Source of the DNA: Kitasatospora xanthocidica
GTDB lineage: Bacteria; Actinomycetota; Actinomycetes; Streptomycetales; Streptomycetaceae
NCBI RefSeq assembly: GCF_014656195.1
Contig: NZ_BNBY01000004.1
Coordinates: 154,329 to 218,328 of the forward strand
Length of the DNA: 64,000 bases
Direction: 5' to 3'
Shown piece after piece: positions 15,615 to 22,099 of this stretch. Below the pieces are notes generated by a model. It ran no database searches and was not told the origin of the DNA. It saw nothing but the letters and a program-made list of their open reading frames with translations. The position numbers and the translations under genes were made by a program. Every line of letters starts with the position of its first letter. The first letter of the stretch is position 1.

Positions 15615-16070
15615 TCACGACTCCGCCAGCGCCTCGGCGGTGATGTACGCCCAGCCGATCACCGTGATCGCCGCACACGCCCAGGCGACGCCCGCCGCCG
15701 CCTGCCCGCACTCACGGCCGCGGGCCCGCTGGAACGCGGCGATCAGGCCGGCGATCGCGGTGCTCGGCAGAGCGAGAAAGGCCAGATAGAGGGGCCAGCC
15801 CTCGATCGCCACCGCGAACAGGATGCCGACGAGACCCGCCGGGATCGACGCCGCCGCGACGCCCATCCCGGCGGCCGCACAGGCGACCCGGAAACGCTTC
15901 GGGTCACGAAAGAAGGGCGGCACGGCACAGGCGACGACACAGAGCAGCCCGGCCGCGTACAGGAACACCGCGGCCGTACCCAACTCGTCTGCGACAGCGA
16001 CCACCGGCAGCAGGAACGCGACGACGCCCAGCCCGGACAGCCACCGGGCACTCACCGGCACCGCATCCAT
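15615..16070 (-). CDS. Small integral membrane protein, about four transmembrane helices
   Basis: 151 residues with hydrophobic segments near 10-27, 32-52, 62-95 (possibly two) and 127-145; short charged loops (FFRDPKRFR, FQRARGREC) separate them. AGGGGGAGTC precedes the ATG. I do not recognise a named family. Convergent with the START-like gene. Confidence 0.75.
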   Translation of the reverse strand: MDAVPVSARWLSGLGVVAFLLPVVAVADELGTAAVFLYAAGLLCVVACAVPPFFRDPKRFRVACAAAGMGVAAASIPAGLVGILFAVAIEGWPLYLAFLALPSTAIAGLIAAFQRARGRECGQAAAGVAWACAAITVIGWAYITAEALAES

Positions 16071-16151
16071 GACTCCCCCTGCACGCGCCTGAACTTTTGA
16101 ACGCGTTCGAACCTAGCATGCAGGGGATCGTCTGCCACATCGCTACGCCGA

Positions 16152-16316
16152 CTACCGCCGATCACTCGCGATCGTCGCGAGAACGCGGCGCCGAACGGCC
16201 GCCGACGCCTCGGGCAGCCAGCACGCCAACTCGGCGTCGAGGCGGCGCCGCTCGGCGCGGAAGAGTCGAGCGAGGCGGCTGCGGGAGCAGTGCAGGAACC
16301 ACCAGTCCCGGATCAC
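16152..16316 (-). CDS. Small basic hypothetical protein, translationally coupled
   Basis: 54 residues beginning MIRDWWFLHCSRSRLARLF (GTG start). The GTG at 16316 overlaps the stop of the upstream 91-residue gene in the form GTGA, which argues strongly that it is a real gene. It is rich in Arg and predicted to be mainly helical. No family recognised. Third gene of a probable operon headed by the anti-sigma-type ATPase. Confidence 0.6.
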   Translation of the reverse strand: MIRDWWFLHCSRSRLARLFRAERRRLDAELACWLPEASAAVRRRVLATIASDRR

Positions 16317-16588
16317 GCGGGCTCCCCGGAGGGGTTCGCCCAGCTGATGCGGACTTCGCGGTCGCCGACCGGGAGGACGAGGACGGGATCGGCGGCGAGG
16401 TCCCGGATCACGTCGCGCTTGGCGCAGGGGCCGGTGAGGCGGCGCTCCAGGGCGTGGTGCTGGGATCGGGGCATCGGGAGGTGGCAGATCACCGCCCAGA
16501 TCCTCTCCAGCGCTCTGGGATCGAGGGTGACGATGACCGGCGGCCTGACGCCCGGGATTTCGACGAGGACGTCGTGATCGGCCCTCAC
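16313..16588 (-). CDS. Hypothetical protein of the ATPase operon
   Basis: 91 residues (GTG start overlapping the ATPase stop as GTGA, and its own stop overlapping the next GTG the same way). The chain looks soluble, with alternating hydrophobic strands (VLVEIPGVRPPVIVTLD; DPVLVLPVGDREVRISWAN). I do not recognise the family. Its position between an anti-sigma-type ATPase and a tiny basic protein suggests a shared regulatory role. Confidence 0.65.
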   Translation of the reverse strand: MRADHDVLVEIPGVRPPVIVTLDPRALERIWAVICHLPMPRSQHHALERRLTGPCAKRDVIRDLAADPVLVLPVGDREVRISWANPSGEPA

Positions 16589-16977
16589 GCGGCCACCTCA
16601 CACCAGACGATCTTGCCCCGGGGCTCGCGCGGGCAGCAGCCCCAGCGCTTGGCGACCGAGGTGACGAGGTGCAGCCCGCGCCCGGCCTCGCTTCCGAGGC
16701 CGGGCGCGGAGAGGACGGGCACGTGGTCCCGCCGGGCGTCGTGCACCTCGATCCGGAGGCGGGTCGGGTCGACGTCGAGCGAGAGGTAGATGAGGTAGCC
16801 GGGCGGCGTCCCGTGCAGGACGGCGTTGGTGACCAGCTCCGAGACGGCGAGCAGCCCGGAGTCCTGGAAGCGGTCCCCATCCGGGACGGCGGAGAGGAGG
16901 GAGGAGAGCCGGCGGCGGGCCTCGGCCGGGGATCGACGGCTACGCGGCAACCAGATGGTGGAGGAGGTGGAGGACAT
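16585..16977 (-). CDS. ATP-binding protein, RsbW/SpoIIAB-like serine kinase (HATPase) fold
   Basis: 130 residues from ATG 16977, preceded by GGAAGG. The GHKL motifs are present: N box AVSELVTNAVLHG, G1 'IEVHDARR' and G2 'EAGRGLHLVTSVAKRWG'. In streptomycetes such small ATPases accompany XRE/DUF5753 and DUF397 genes and are thought to act as anti-sigma-factor-like switches. Here the XRE/DUF5753 gene is divergent, with candidate operators between. A longer GTG/ATG-started frame reaching 17127 is possible but its extra residues resemble no domain. Confidence 0.88.
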   Translation of the reverse strand: MSSTSSTIWLPRSRRSPAEARRRLSSLLSAVPDGDRFQDSGLLAVSELVTNAVLHGTPPGYLIYLSLDVDPTRLRIEVHDARRDHVPVLSAPGLGSEAGRGLHLVTSVAKRWGCCPREPRGKIVWCEVAA

Positions 16978-17225
16978 GGCGAATTCACCTTCCGGGGAGA
17001 GGGGTTGAAGCCATGCGAGGACCGGGCGACGGCATGGGGATGCCCGGTCGCAGATCCGATCTTGATCACTCAGGCGATCCGCCGGACTACTCCCTGTAGC
17101 ATGCACCCGCGAAGCAATTGCATGCAACTGCTTCCATCGAGCAATTGCATGATCTAGAGCGGGGGTTCAGCTCCCGAAGGGGTGGCAAACTATGCAAGGA
17201 AGCGAACAGCCAGGGAGTGTGACGC
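16978..17225. promoter_or_regulatory. Divergent regulatory region with repeated GCAATTGCATG elements
   Basis: GCAATTGCATG occurs at 17114-17124 and again at 17141-17151, 27 bp apart in the same orientation, within locally AT-richer DNA. Each contains the palindrome GCAATTGC, and a further 10-bp palindrome TTGCATGCAA (17119-17128) overlaps the first. They lie between the ATPase gene (-) and the XRE/DUF5753 gene (+), the natural place for an autoregulatory operator. Confidence 0.55.
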
Positions 17226-18080
17226 GTGGGCAGTCCGACCGTGCTGCGGCGTAGGCTCGGCAGCGAGCTTGGCAAGTTGCGTGCATCGCGCGAGATGAAT
17301 GCCAAGGACGTAGCCGCCGCGCTGGGTTGGTCCGCTTCGAAGCTGAGTCGCATCGAGAGCGGCTTGGTACCACTACAGGATCGCGACGCCGCGAGACTGC
17401 TCGCTCACTACGGCATCACTTCAGCCGATGAGGTGAAGCACTTCCTCAATCTGACGCGCCAGAGCCGCCAGCAAGGTTGGTGGCACGCATATGGCGAGGC
17501 GGTCCCGGAGCGATTCCGTGCGTACGTGAGCTTCGAGTCCGACGCCACGAAGATCCTCACGTTTCAGTGCGAACTGGTTCCAGGGCTGCTGCAGACCGAG
17601 TCCTACGCGCGACATGTGATCCGATCGATGCAGCCCACGGAGTCAGCCACCGAGGTCGAACGCAGGCTCGCTCTTCGGATGGAGCGACAGCGAATCCTCG
17701 ATCAGCACGACCCGCCTCAGATTTGGGCGATCATCGGCGAAGCCGCGATCCGCCGCCCGGTCGGCGGCAACACCGTCATGGCCGAGCAGCTACGACACAT
17801 CGCCGACCTGGCAGAAGAACGCCCGAACATCACCGTGCAGGTGCTCCCCTTCTCGGCCGGCGCGCACGCCGCCATGGGCGCATCGTTCTCGGTCCTCTTC
17901 TTCAGCGACATCCCTGGCAGCATCGCCTACTCCGAGACCATCACCAGCAAGACATACGTCGAGGATCAGGCCGAGATCGCTCGCCACGAAGACGTATTCC
18001 ACCGACTCATGGCCTCATCGATCCAACCCGAGAAGGCCATCAACCGGTTGAGGAACGTCGCAGAGGAGTACGGCATATGA
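17226..18080 (+). CDS. XRE-family helix-turn-helix regulator with DUF5753 (Scr1-type)
   Basis: 284 residues, GTG start. The N-terminal HTH (about 9-65) reads LGKLRASREMNAKDVAAALGWSASKLSRIESG; the rest is the DUF5753 domain, recognisable from ALVPGLLQTESYA-like 'CELVPGLLQTESYARHVI', ALRMERQ and 'VQVLPFSAGAHAAMG'. Its stop overlaps the first DUF397 gene by ATGA. Such pairs are abundant in streptomycetes, some affect development and antibiotic production, and RefSeq calls the family antitoxin-like. Base composition here is a little lower in GC than flanking core genes. Confidence 0.93.
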   Translation: MGSPTVLRRRLGSELGKLRASREMNAKDVAAALGWSASKLSRIESGLVPLQDRDAARLLAHYGITSADEVKHFLNLTRQSRQQGWWHAYGEAVPERFRAYVSFESDATKILTFQCELVPGLLQTESYARHVIRSMQPTESATEVERRLALRMERQRILDQHDPPQIWAIIGEAAIRRPVGGNTVMAEQLRHIADLAEERPNITVQVLPFSAGAHAAMGASFSVLFFSDIPGSIAYSETITSKTYVEDQAEIARHEDVFHRLMASSIQPEKAINRLRNVAEEYGI

Positions 18081-18286
18081 GAGATCAATTCCATCAAGAG
18101 ATCTGGCGCAAGAGCACCTACAGCAACGGCGACGGCGATTGCGTCGAGGTCGCCGACGGCATCACTGGCATCATCCCGGTCCGCGACAGCAAGGACCCAG
18201 GCGGCCCCATTCTCAGCTTCGACGCCAATGCCTGGCGAGCGTTCGTGGCCGGTATCCAAGCCGGCGAGTTCCCCATCTCCAGCTAG
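18077..18286 (+). CDS. DUF397 protein (copy 1)
   Basis: 69 residues, start ATG overlapping the regulator stop (ATGA). The sequence has the standard DUF397 order: IWRKSTYSNGDGDCVEVADG, then IIPVRDSKDPGGPILSFDANAWRAFVAGIQ. DUF397 proteins are small partners of XRE/DUF5753 regulators and have been proposed as antagonists (toxin-like or anti-regulator). From 18136 onward the DNA is identical to that of copy 2. Confidence 0.93.
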   Translation: MRDQFHQEIWRKSTYSNGDGDCVEVADGITGIIPVRDSKDPGGPILSFDANAWRAFVAGIQAGEFPISS

Positions 18287-18295
18287 GCCAGTACC

Positions 18296-18328
18296 GTGGG
18301 CTGCCCCGCGCGGCGCGGGGCAGCCCAC
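18296..18328 (+). terminator. Perfect 15-bp stem hairpin after DUF397 copy 1
   Basis: GTGGGCTGCCCCGCG, loop CGG, CGCGGGGCAGCCCAC. No T-run follows. It lies between the stop of copy 1 and the AGGAGG of copy 2, so it may be an intercistronic stabiliser or partial terminator rather than an operon end. Confidence 0.75.
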
Positions 18329-18359
18329 AACCAACTGGCCACTGCAGGAGGTCGTCCAC

Positions 18360-18632
18360 GTGTTAGCTGACCTGACATGGCGCAAGAGCAGCTACAGCAA
18401 CGCCGCTGGCGGCGACTGCATCGAAGTCGCCTCCACGCTCCCCGTGCAGTGGAAGAAGGCGACTGCCAGCAACCCGAATGACGATTGCGTCGAGGTCGCC
18501 GACGGCATCACTGGCATCATCCCGGTCCGCGACAGCAAGGACCCAGGCGGCCCCATTCTCAGCTTCGACGCCAATGCCTGGCGAGCGTTCGTGGCCGGTA
18601 TCCAAGCCGGCGAGTTCCCCATCTCCAGCTAG
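18360..18632 (+). CDS. DUF397 protein (copy 2) with a doubled N-terminal motif and a TTA codon
   Basis: 90 residues from GTG 18360, AGGAGG eight bases upstream. The DUF397 W-x-K-S/A-...-C-x-E-V-A half-motif occurs twice: TWRKSSYSNAAGGDCIEVAS and then QWKKATASNPNDDCVEVADG, before the shared IIPVRDSKDP C-terminus. The second codon is TTA, the rare leucine codon that needs the bldA tRNA in Streptomyces; copy 3 has CTA at that place. From 18482 it is identical to copy 1. Probably regulates or antagonises the XRE/DUF5753 protein. Confidence 0.88.
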   Translation: MLADLTWRKSSYSNAAGGDCIEVASTLPVQWKKATASNPNDDCVEVADGITGIIPVRDSKDPGGPILSFDANAWRAFVAGIQAGEFPISS

Positions 18633-18641
18633 GCCAGTACC

Positions 18642-18674
18642 GTGGGCTGCCCCGCGCGGCGCGGGGCAGCCCAC
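18642..18674 (+). terminator. Perfect 15-bp stem hairpin after DUF397 copy 2
   Basis: Exact duplicate of the hairpin at 18296-18328 (same arms and CGG loop), carried by the 346-bp duplication. Followed by the AGGAGG and GTG of copy 3. Confidence 0.75.
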
Positions 18675-18705
18675 AACCAACTGGCCACTGCAGGAGGTCG
18701 TCCAC

Positions 18706-18978
18706 GTGCTAGCTGACCCGACATGGCGCAAGAGCAGCTACAGCGGCAGCGAGGGTGGGAACTGCATCGAAGTCGCCTCCGCACTCCCCGTGCAGTGGAA
18801 GAAAGCAACTGCCAGCAACCCGAACGACAACTGCGTCGAAGTCGCCGACGGCATCACCGGCATCATCCCGGTCCGTGACAGCAAGGACCCCCACGGCGCG
18901 GCCCTCACCTTCACCCCCGAGGCCTGGCAGTCCTTCCTCGCCGGCATCCGCTCCGACGACTTCCCCACCACCCTCTGA
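18706..18978 (+). CDS. DUF397 protein (copy 3), diverged, doubled N-terminal motif
   Basis: 90 residues from GTG 18706. It shares the doubled half-motif of copy 2 (TWRKSSYSGSEGGNCIEVAS and QWKKATASNPNDNCVEVADG) but the C-terminus differs (DPHGAALTFTPEAWQSFLAGIRSDDFPTTL). AGGAGG precedes the start. It is probably the ancestral downstream gene from which copy 2 was formed by recombination with copy 1; that order is inference. Confidence 0.9.
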   Translation: MLADPTWRKSSYSGSEGGNCIEVASALPVQWKKATASNPNDNCVEVADGITGIIPVRDSKDPHGAALTFTPEAWQSFLAGIRSDDFPTTL

Positions 18979-18987
18979 AGAACCTCC

Positions 18988-19020
18988 CGGGCGGCCCCGC
19001 GCACCACGCGGGGCCGCCCG
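18988..19020 (+). terminator. 14-bp stem hairpin ending the DUF397 cluster
   Basis: CGGGCGGCCCCGCG, loop CACCA, CGCGGGGCCGCCCG, starting nine bases after the copy 3 stop codon. A separate promoter follows (19064-19092), so this is probably the true end of the unit. Confidence 0.8.
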
Positions 19021-19063
19021 CCTACCAGTGCGAGCGCTCCGCTCATGCGCCCCCGTACGCCTC

Positions 19064-19092
19064 TTGACTGGTCGCCAACTCCGCGAAACCGT
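19064..19092 (+). promoter_or_regulatory. Sigma-70-type promoter for the DUF6879 module
   Basis: TTGACT at 19064-19069, a 17-bp spacer and AACCGT at 19087-19092 give a good housekeeping-type promoter, about 45 bp before the ATG of the 84-residue gene. Confidence 0.55.
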
Positions 19093-19137
19093 CGCGCAAG
19101 TACCGGCAAGTGTGGCTCGCTACAGGAGGGCACCACC

Positions 19138-19392
19138 ATGGCGCTACAGTTCACGGGCATTGATCCGAACACCGAGCACGAGGGATCGCCCACGGTGTGG
19201 GTGGACAACGAGACGCGGGAGATCGTGATCCAGGGATGGCGCCCGGATGCCGCCCTGCTGAGCGAGATCATCGACACCGAGTGGGCACCCGGCCATGCCA
19301 AGGGCATTCCCGACCCCGAAGCCGTGGTCCGTATCCCGGCCAGGATGGTTCCGATCTTGAGGAAGGCATGCGATGACGCGGAGCGCCAGTAA
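19138..19392 (+). CDS. Small hypothetical protein partnered with DUF6879
   Basis: 84 residues, MALQFTGIDPNTEHEGSPTV at the start, AGGAGGG seven bases before the ATG. It is acidic and soluble, with WVDNETREIVIQGW and a C-terminal helix 'ARMVPILRKACDDAERQ'. Its last 20 bp overlap the start of the DUF6879 gene. Fragments of its C-terminus survive upstream of other DUF6879 remnants (23298 and 25486), showing that the two genes move as a pair. No function known. Confidence 0.85.
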   Translation: MALQFTGIDPNTEHEGSPTVWVDNETREIVIQGWRPDAALLSEIIDTEWAPGHAKGIPDPEAVVRIPARMVPILRKACDDAERQ

Positions 19393-19909
19393 GGTGCCGG
19401 ATTTCGCCGACCTGCTGGAGGGCGCTCAGCACTCGGCAGTTCACCTGGAGATGCGGGACACCTACGCCGGCCAGGACAGCGGCGGCTTCGCCGAGTACCT
19501 TCGCAGCGGGTACGCCGACAACGATCCGGAGTCACAGCACTGGACCCGGTGGGGGGCGATGGTACGTGCGGCCACCAACCGTGGTGTGCAGATGCGTCGA
19601 GCCCGGATCGTGTCCGAGCCGGTCACCGACTACATCCGCTACGAGCATGCCCTGACCGTCGCGAACCTGGCACTGGGCGAGCAGGTCCGCTGGCTTCCCC
19701 GCCGCGGCTCCTCCGACATCGCCCTGCCGGGCAACGACTTCTGGCTGTTCGACGGCACCGCCGTGCTGTTCAACCACTTCGCCGGCGATGGCGCGTGGGC
19801 GGAGCCGCGACTCACGTTCACCGAGGACCCGGCTGTGGTGAAACTCTGCGCCTCGGCTTTCGAGGCCGTATGGGAGCGCGGCATCGACCACGACGAATAC
19901 ACGGTGTAG
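19373..19909 (+). CDS. DUF6879 family protein (copy 1)
   Basis: 178 residues; ATG 19373 with GGAAGG upstream, inside the end of the preceding gene. Diagnostic stretches: DLLEGAQHSAVHLEMRDTY, RGVQMRRARIVSEPVTDYIRYEH, GEQVRWLPRR, DIALPGNDFWLFDG and a C-terminal AFEAVWERG. DUF6879 genes are common beside XRE/DUF5753 regulators in streptomycetes; the function is not established. Two more complete copies and one remnant occur within 6 kb. Confidence 0.92.
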   Translation: MTRSASKVPDFADLLEGAQHSAVHLEMRDTYAGQDSGGFAEYLRSGYADNDPESQHWTRWGAMVRAATNRGVQMRRARIVSEPVTDYIRYEHALTVANLALGEQVRWLPRRGSSDIALPGNDFWLFDGTAVLFNHFAGDGAWAEPRLTFTEDPAVVKLCASAFEAVWERGIDHDEYTV

Positions 19910-19933
19910 CGCCAACTCGCCGGACAGACACCC

Positions 19934-20782
19934 ATGCCCTCCTCTCCGTCCTCCAGCGCCCAGGCCGCCCGGCGCGCAGTCGCTTCGCGGCTCCGGGAGT
20001 TGATGCTGGACGCGGGGCTCCGGGGGCAGGAGCTGTCTGTCCGGTGTGGCTGGCACGAGTCCAAGACCTCCCGCATCATCAACGCCAAGATGCCGCCGTC
20101 CGACGCTGACATCCGGGCATGGTGCGCTGCCTGCAGCGCCGACGATCAGGCCGCCGACCTCGTCGCCACCACCCGCGCTGTCGAGTCGATGTACATGGAG
20201 TGGCGGCGTATCCAGCGCAATGGAATGCGCAAGGCGCAGGAAACCATCAACGCCCTGTACGAGCGGACGGCGCTGACACGGGTGTACGTCTCCAACGTAG
20301 TCCCGGGCTTCTTCCAGACACCCGCCTACGCCACCGCGCTGATGCGCAGTATCCGCCAGTTCCAGGGCCACCCCGACGACGTCACCGAAGCGGTCGCAGC
20401 CCGGATCGCCCGCAGCCGATTCCTCTACGAGGGCGGACACCGCTTCGCCGTGGTGATGGAAGAGGGCGTCCTGCGGCATCGGATCGGCAGGTCCGAAGAG
20501 ATGGCCGGCCAGTTGCGGCATCTGCTTGCCGTCCTGCCGCTCGCCTCCGTCTCGCTCGGGGTCATCCCATTCGGCGCGGAACGAACCGTCTGGCCCCTGG
20601 AAGCCTTCTACCTTCACGACGACGAGCACGTCATGGTGGAGACTCTGACGGCAGGAATCGACGTCACCCAACCGCGAGAAGTCGCCGACTACGCACGAGC
20701 GTTCGCCGAGCTGAACCGGATGGCTGTCCACGGCAACGACGTGAGAACGCTGATCGCATCCGCGCTCGCTGCACTTGGGTGA
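19934..20782 (+). CDS. Helix-turn-helix regulator with DUF5753, adjacent to the graspetide genes
   Basis: 282 residues. HTH at about 14-60 (SRLRELMLDAGLRGQELSVRCGWHESKTSRIINAK) then DUF5753 (NVVPGFFQTPAYATALMRSI; IARSRFLYEG; LPLASVSLGVIPFGAERTVWP). It starts 24 bp after DUF6879 copy 1 and ends 143 bp before the precursor peptide gene, so it is the likely pathway regulator. An orthologous arrangement of DUF5753 regulator next to ATP-grasp RiPP genes is common in actinomycetes, as far as I recall. Confidence 0.9.
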   Translation: MPSSPSSSAQAARRAVASRLRELMLDAGLRGQELSVRCGWHESKTSRIINAKMPPSDADIRAWCAACSADDQAADLVATTRAVESMYMEWRRIQRNGMRKAQETINALYERTALTRVYVSNVVPGFFQTPAYATALMRSIRQFQGHPDDVTEAVAARIARSRFLYEGGHRFAVVMEEGVLRHRIGRSEEMAGQLRHLLAVLPLASVSLGVIPFGAERTVWPLEAFYLHDDEHVMVETLTAGIDVTQPREVADYARAFAELNRMAVHGNDVRTLIASALAALG

Positions 20783-20807
20783 ATCCGCGCAAGAAGCCGC
20801 AAGTACG

Positions 20808-20837
20808 TTGAGTACCGGGTCAATTACTCCATACCGT
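20808..20837 (+). promoter_or_regulatory. Strong promoter for the graspetide precursor gene
   Basis: TTGAGT (20808-20813), 18-bp spacer, TACCGT (20832-20837). Transcription would start near 20844, giving about 80 nt of 5' leader before the ATG at 20926, which has GAGGAGA at ideal spacing. Confidence 0.65.
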
Positions 20838-20925
20838 CGGTGATGCCGCCCGGCGCGAGGACACCGATCCCCGCAGACACCGGCGCCGGCAGCATCCACC
20901 GCTTCGAGCACGAGAGGAGACCTCC

Positions 20926-21141
20926 ATGCCCACCGCCTCCACGGCCCAACAGCCGTTCGCCATGCGCTTCGCCGCGCGGCAGACCAGCGAGCCGGCCGAC
21001 GCCGCCGGCGTCACGTACGACCACGCCCTGCAGATCGCCGTCACCTCCGACGGCAACCCCTGGGCGCACACCGCCAGCGGCGAGACCAGCAGCAACACCA
21101 ACTCCGACAGCAAGAACGACGAAGGCACCGACTTCTACTAG
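20926..21141 (+). CDS. tgmA: Putative ATP-grasp-modified RiPP precursor (graspetide)
   Basis: 71 residues. The leader has the conserved PFAMRFA motif (10-16) and YDHALQIAVTSDGNPW (31-46), hallmarks of the ATP-grasp-modified RiPP precursors found with tgmB/tgmC. The C-terminal core (about 48-71, ending in SDSKNDEGTDFY) is rich in Thr/Ser hydroxyl donors and Asp/Glu acceptors, as needed for omega-ester macrocycles; Lys63 could give an amide. The presence of a PIMT-like methyltransferase predicts aspartimide formation at one core Asp. Exact ring connectivity cannot be deduced. The ligase gene begins 11 bp downstream. Confidence 0.92.
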   Translation: MPTASTAQQPFAMRFAARQTSEPADAAGVTYDHALQIAVTSDGNPWAHTASGETSSNTNSDSKNDEGTDFY

Positions 21142-21151
21142 GAGAACCGAG

Positions 21152-22099
21152 GTGACGGAACCCGACGGCGAGGCGGTGCTCGTTCTCACGAACCGCCTCG
21201 ACTCCACTGCGGATCTGGTGGTCGAGCACCTGAACAGCCGGGGCGTCCCGGTGTTCCGCTGCGACACCGCCGAGTTCCCGACCGAACTCACCCTGGCCGC
21301 AACCCTGGAGGACGGCTGGGCCGGGGTGCTCGACAACGGGCACCGCACGCTCGACCTGTCCCGGGTCCGGTCGGTGTACTTCCGCAGGCCCGAGGAGTTC
21401 CGGCTGCCCGACGGCATGTCCGAGGCCGGGCGGCGGTTCGCCGCCGCCCAGTCCCGGGCCGGCTTCGTCGGTGTCGCCGTCTCTCTTCCCTGCCTGTGGA
21501 TCAACCACCCCGCGCGGGACCTCGATGCCAACCACAAGCCGTGGCAACTCGCGGTCGCCCGGCAGCTGGGGCTGAATCCACCGCGCAGCATCATCACCAA
21601 CGACCCCGAGGCGGGCCGGCGCTTCGCCGCCGACCTCGGTGGTGTCCCGGTCATCACCAAGAGCCTGGGCGCCCCCGTGGACACCGTCGTGATCGACCCC
21701 GCGGCCCTGGACGACTCGGTGCGGCTGTGCGCCCACCTCTTCCAGGAGTGGATCGACAAGGCCCACGAGGTCCGGCTGACCGTGGTCGGCGACCGCTTCT
21801 TCCCCGTCGAGATCCACGCCGGTTCGGAGGCCGCCCGCATCGACTGGCGCACCGACTACAAGAGCCTCACCTACCGGCCGACGACCGTCCCCGGCCCGGT
21901 TCGCGAGCGCGTGTCCGCGTTCATGCGCGAATTCGGACTCGTCTTCGGGGCCTTCGACTTCATCGTGACCCCGGCCGGGGAATGGCGGTTCCTCGAAGTG
22001 AACCCCAACGGGCAGTGGTCGTGGATCGAGCACAGGACCGGCGTGCCGATCTCGCGCGCCATCGCGGATCTTCTGGAGAAGGGCAGCACAGGTGAGTGA
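21152..22099 (+). CDS. tgmB: ATP-grasp ribosomal peptide maturase (graspetide ligase)
   Basis: 315 residues, GTG start with AGGAG immediately after the precursor stop. The fold resembles RimK/MvdD-type ATP-grasp ligases: an N-terminal domain (VLVLTNRLDSTADLVVEHLNSRG, RSVYFRRPEEF), a central VITKSLG ATP-binding strand, LFQEWIDKAHEVRLTVVGD and the C-terminal metal site FGAFDFIVTPAGEWRFLEVNPNGQWSWIEHRTG. It activates acidic side chains of the precursor as acyl-phosphates and joins them to Ser/Thr (ester) or Lys (amide). The stop overlaps the start of tgmC by 8 bp. Confidence 0.95.
   Translation: MTEPDGEAVLVLTNRLDSTADLVVEHLNSRGVPVFRCDTAEFPTELTLAATLEDGWAGVLDNGHRTLDLSRVRSVYFRRPEEFRLPDGMSEAGRRFAAAQSRAGFVGVAVSLPCLWINHPARDLDANHKPWQLAVARQLGLNPPRSIITNDPEAGRRFAADLGGVPVITKSLGAPVDTVVIDPAALDDSVRLCAHLFQEWIDKAHEVRLTVVGDRFFPVEIHAGSEAARIDWRTDYKSLTYRPTTVPGPVRERVSAFMREFGLVFGAFDFIVTPAGEWRFLEVNPNGQWSWIEHRTGVPISRAIADLLEKGSTGE

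Larger units (their letters stand above)
18136..18708 (+). repeat. 346-bp tandem duplication covering DUF397 3' end, hairpin and next start
   Basis: The 227 bp from 18136 to 18362 recur, without a mismatch that I can find, at 18482-18708, an offset of 346 bp. The block includes the C-terminal half of DUF397, its hairpin, and the AGGAGG-N8-GTG start region of the next copy. Similarity continues beyond into copies 2 and 3 (same offset between starts 18360 and 18706) but with substitutions. Perfect identity of the block indicates a recent or homogenised duplication. Confidence 0.92.

Noticed and set aside
16978..17127. Longer N-terminus for the ATPase reaching 17127
   Set aside because: The extra 50 residues cover the divergent promoter region and resemble no domain; ATG 16977 has a ribosome-binding site.
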